Positions 62,675 through 64,000 of a DNA stretch of 64,000 nucleotides are shown one piece after another; position 1 is the first letter of the stretch; each line of letters opens with the position of its first letter. The stretch spans positions 13,536,837-13,600,836 of the forward strand of contig NC_060955.1 in the NCBI RefSeq assembly GCF_910589235.1, written 5' to 3'. Origin of the DNA: Vespa crabro. Lineage: Eukaryota; Arthropoda; Insecta; Hymenoptera; Vespidae. The notes under the pieces are model-generated. The model saw nothing but the letters and a program-made list of their open reading frames with translations. It made no database searches and was not told where the DNA came from. The translations under genes were made by a program, and so were the position numbers.

Positions 62675-64000
62675 AACGTTATTACTATGTTTAAAAACGC
62701 GTTATTATATGATAATTATCGAAAAACGTGTTCGACATACGCGAATTTCGGTATATACGAAGTTAAAATCGTGAAACCTTTAATAATACTCGTGCCCCAG
62801 TTTGAAGAAAGTTACCAGTCGATTCAGAACATTGCATTTCATAAGATCAAACATCTATTTTATCTTTGGAATTGAAGTTTTAACCTTGATTCACATCGTA
62901 TATACGATTTTTCGCTCATATACGCGTACCGCCGAAAAACGAAAAGTTGAAATCTCGTTCAATTTCATTGATTTTATATTCTCTCGATGCAGAGCAAAGA
63001 ATATAACAAGAATATGACATTTTTACTATGTTTATATACGCGTTCACATATGATAATTATCGAAAAACGTAATCGGCATACGCGAATTTCAGTATATGCG
63101 AAGTTAAAATCGTGAAATCTTTAATAATACTTATGCCACAGTTTGAAAAATGATACCAATCGTTCCAGAACATTGCATTTCATAAGATCAAACATCTGTT
63201 TTATATTGAAATTAAAGATTTTAACATTGATTCATATCGTATCTACGATTTTTCGCTCAAATAAGCGTATCGTCGAAAAACGAAAAGTTGAAACCTCGTT
63301 CAATTTCATTGATTTTAAATTCTATTGATACAGAATAATGAATATAACATGCATATAACGTTTTTAATATGTTTAAAAACTCGTTTTCATATGATAATTA
63401 TCGATAAACTTAATCGAAAACGCGAATTTCGGTATAAGCGAAATTAAAATCGTGAAATCTTTAATAATACTTGTGCCACAATTTAAAAATGGTTTCCAGT
63501 CGATTCATAACATTGCATTTCATAAGAACAAGCATCTGTATTATATTGAAATCAAAGTTTTTAACATTGTTTCATATCGTATATACGATTTTTCGCTCAT
63601 ATAAGCCTATCGTCGAAAAACGAAAAGTTGAAATCTCGTTCAATTTCATTGATTTTATATTCTATCGATGCAGAGAAAAGAATATAACAACAATTTAACG
63701 TTTTTACTATGTTTAAATACGCGTTCACATATGATAATTATCGATAAACTTAATCGAAAACGCGAATTTCGGTATAAGCGAAATTAAAATCGTGAAATCT
63801 TTAATAATACTTGTGCCACAATTTAAAAATGGTTTCCAGTCGATTCATAACATTGCATTTCATAAGAACAAGCATCTGTATTATATTGAAATCAAAGTTT
63901 TTAACATTGTTTCATATCGTATATACGATTTTTCGCTCATATAAGCGTATCGTCGAAAAACGAAAAGTTGAAATCTCGTTCAATTTCATTGATTTTATAT
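62675..64000. repeat. 1698-bp family, last unit, incomplete, with a D/C hybrid
   Basis: Monomers are A (62675), B (63016), C (63357) and a hybrid from 63697 cut by the window edge. The hybrid starts as D (CAATTTAACG, TTTAAATACGCGTTCAC) and becomes C at TATCGATAAACTTAATCG (junction 63731-63744). Private changes cluster at 63317, 63607, 63676 and 63691. C is thus repeated, and the expected D-E is absent within view. Confidence 0.9.

Larger units (their letters stand above)
1..64000. repeat. Satellite DNA array, about 340-bp monomer with higher-order repeats
   Basis: The window consists entirely of head-to-tail copies of a 336-342 bp AT-rich monomer. Shared landmarks recur every 340 bp or so on the plus strand only: AACGTTTTTACTATG near the chosen start, GATAATTATC, GAACATTGCATTTCAT, TTTCATATCGTATATAC, and CAATTTCATTGATTTTATAT. 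No copy is inverted and no stretch falls outside the pattern. Monomer types recur in fixed orders with exact periods (1703, 3744, 1366, 1024, 4089, 1698 and 5768 bp), which defines higher-order repeats. Such arrays are typical of eukaryotic centromeric or heterochromatic satellites; that role is inferred from organisation, not shown. I do not recognise the family. Both ends are cut by the window. Confidence 0.98.

Noticed and set aside
287..63698. About 150 plus-strand open frames of 60-87 codons, many nearly identical, as a possible small-protein family
   Set aside because: They recur because the satellite recurs. Two overlapping frames are often open in the same monomer, monomer length (340) is not a multiple of three, D monomers carry none, and single variants open or close them without compensation. 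Composition is that of AT-rich DNA, and there is no consistent start context, signal peptide or domain.
1..64000. CRISPR array
   Set aside because: The repeat is 340 bp without unique spacers, and no cas gene is present.
1..64000. Transposon, LTR or Helitron origin
   Set aside because: I see no terminal repeats with target duplications, no reverse transcriptase, integrase or transposase frame, and no poly(A) tails. An ancient origin from an element cannot be excluded but is not visible.
1..64000. Ribosomal intergenic spacer, histone cluster or other tandem gene array
   Set aside because: No rRNA, tRNA or conserved protein sequence occurs between repeats; the monomers abut directly.
1..64000. 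Half-monomer (about 170-bp) ancestral repeat
   Set aside because: Internal matches such as CGAAAAACG (128 bp apart) and TTCATATGAT (144 bp apart) do not share one offset, so I see no support for a doubled 170-bp unit.

Overview
The whole 64,000-base window is one uninterrupted array of tandemly repeated satellite DNA. I see no protein-coding gene, RNA gene, transposon, CRISPR array or unique sequence. The basic monomer is about 340 bp (336-342 bp). It is AT-rich: one monomer counted by hand, 17641-17980, is 26.5% G+C. Every monomer lies in the same orientation, and the array runs off both window edges. Using the landmark AACGTTTTTA as monomer start, the copies sort into recognisable types organised as higher-order repeats (HORs), in the style of centromeric satellites. 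The source is almost certainly a eukaryote. CpG is strongly over-represented (17 observed against about 6 expected in that monomer), which argues against a heavily CpG-methylated genome and would fit an insect or other invertebrate. I do not recognise the satellite and cannot name the species.

Layout. 1-274: end of a monomer entering from outside. 275-3680: two units of a 5-monomer HOR (1703 bp). 3681-about 14234: two full and one incomplete unit of an 11-monomer HOR (3744 bp), near-identical between copies 2 and 3. About 13211-15942: a 4-monomer block (1366 bp) duplicated in tandem. 15943-18661: mixed and chimeric monomers, including one monomer duplicated alone (17305-17984). 18662-21733: a 3-monomer block (1024 bp) repeated three times inside a 12-monomer period of 4089 bp. 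21734-26681: further rearranged units with a 156-bp internal deletion and several chimeric monomers. 26682-64000: a more homogeneous array of a second 5-monomer HOR (1698 bp; types A-B-C-D-E), modified by 3-monomer and 7-monomer variants. Near its right end, a 17-monomer block of 5768 bp is itself duplicated.

How the parts relate. All the HOR families share one cassette of consecutive monomers, D then E then the 5-prime part of A. They differ in how many filler monomers separate successive cassettes: one, two, four or nine. Chimeric monomers, two-monomer gains and losses, and length-neutral patches show that unequal exchange and probable gene conversion built the array. Several junctions fall in two short conserved blocks holding perfect palindromes. 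In the 1698-bp family, each E monomer ends with a 17-bp sequence matching the CENP-B box core at 8 of 9 fixed positions; this is the most functionally suggestive element present. Centromeric function is inference only. The many plus-strand open frames of 60-87 codons are by-products of the repeat and are not annotated as genes.
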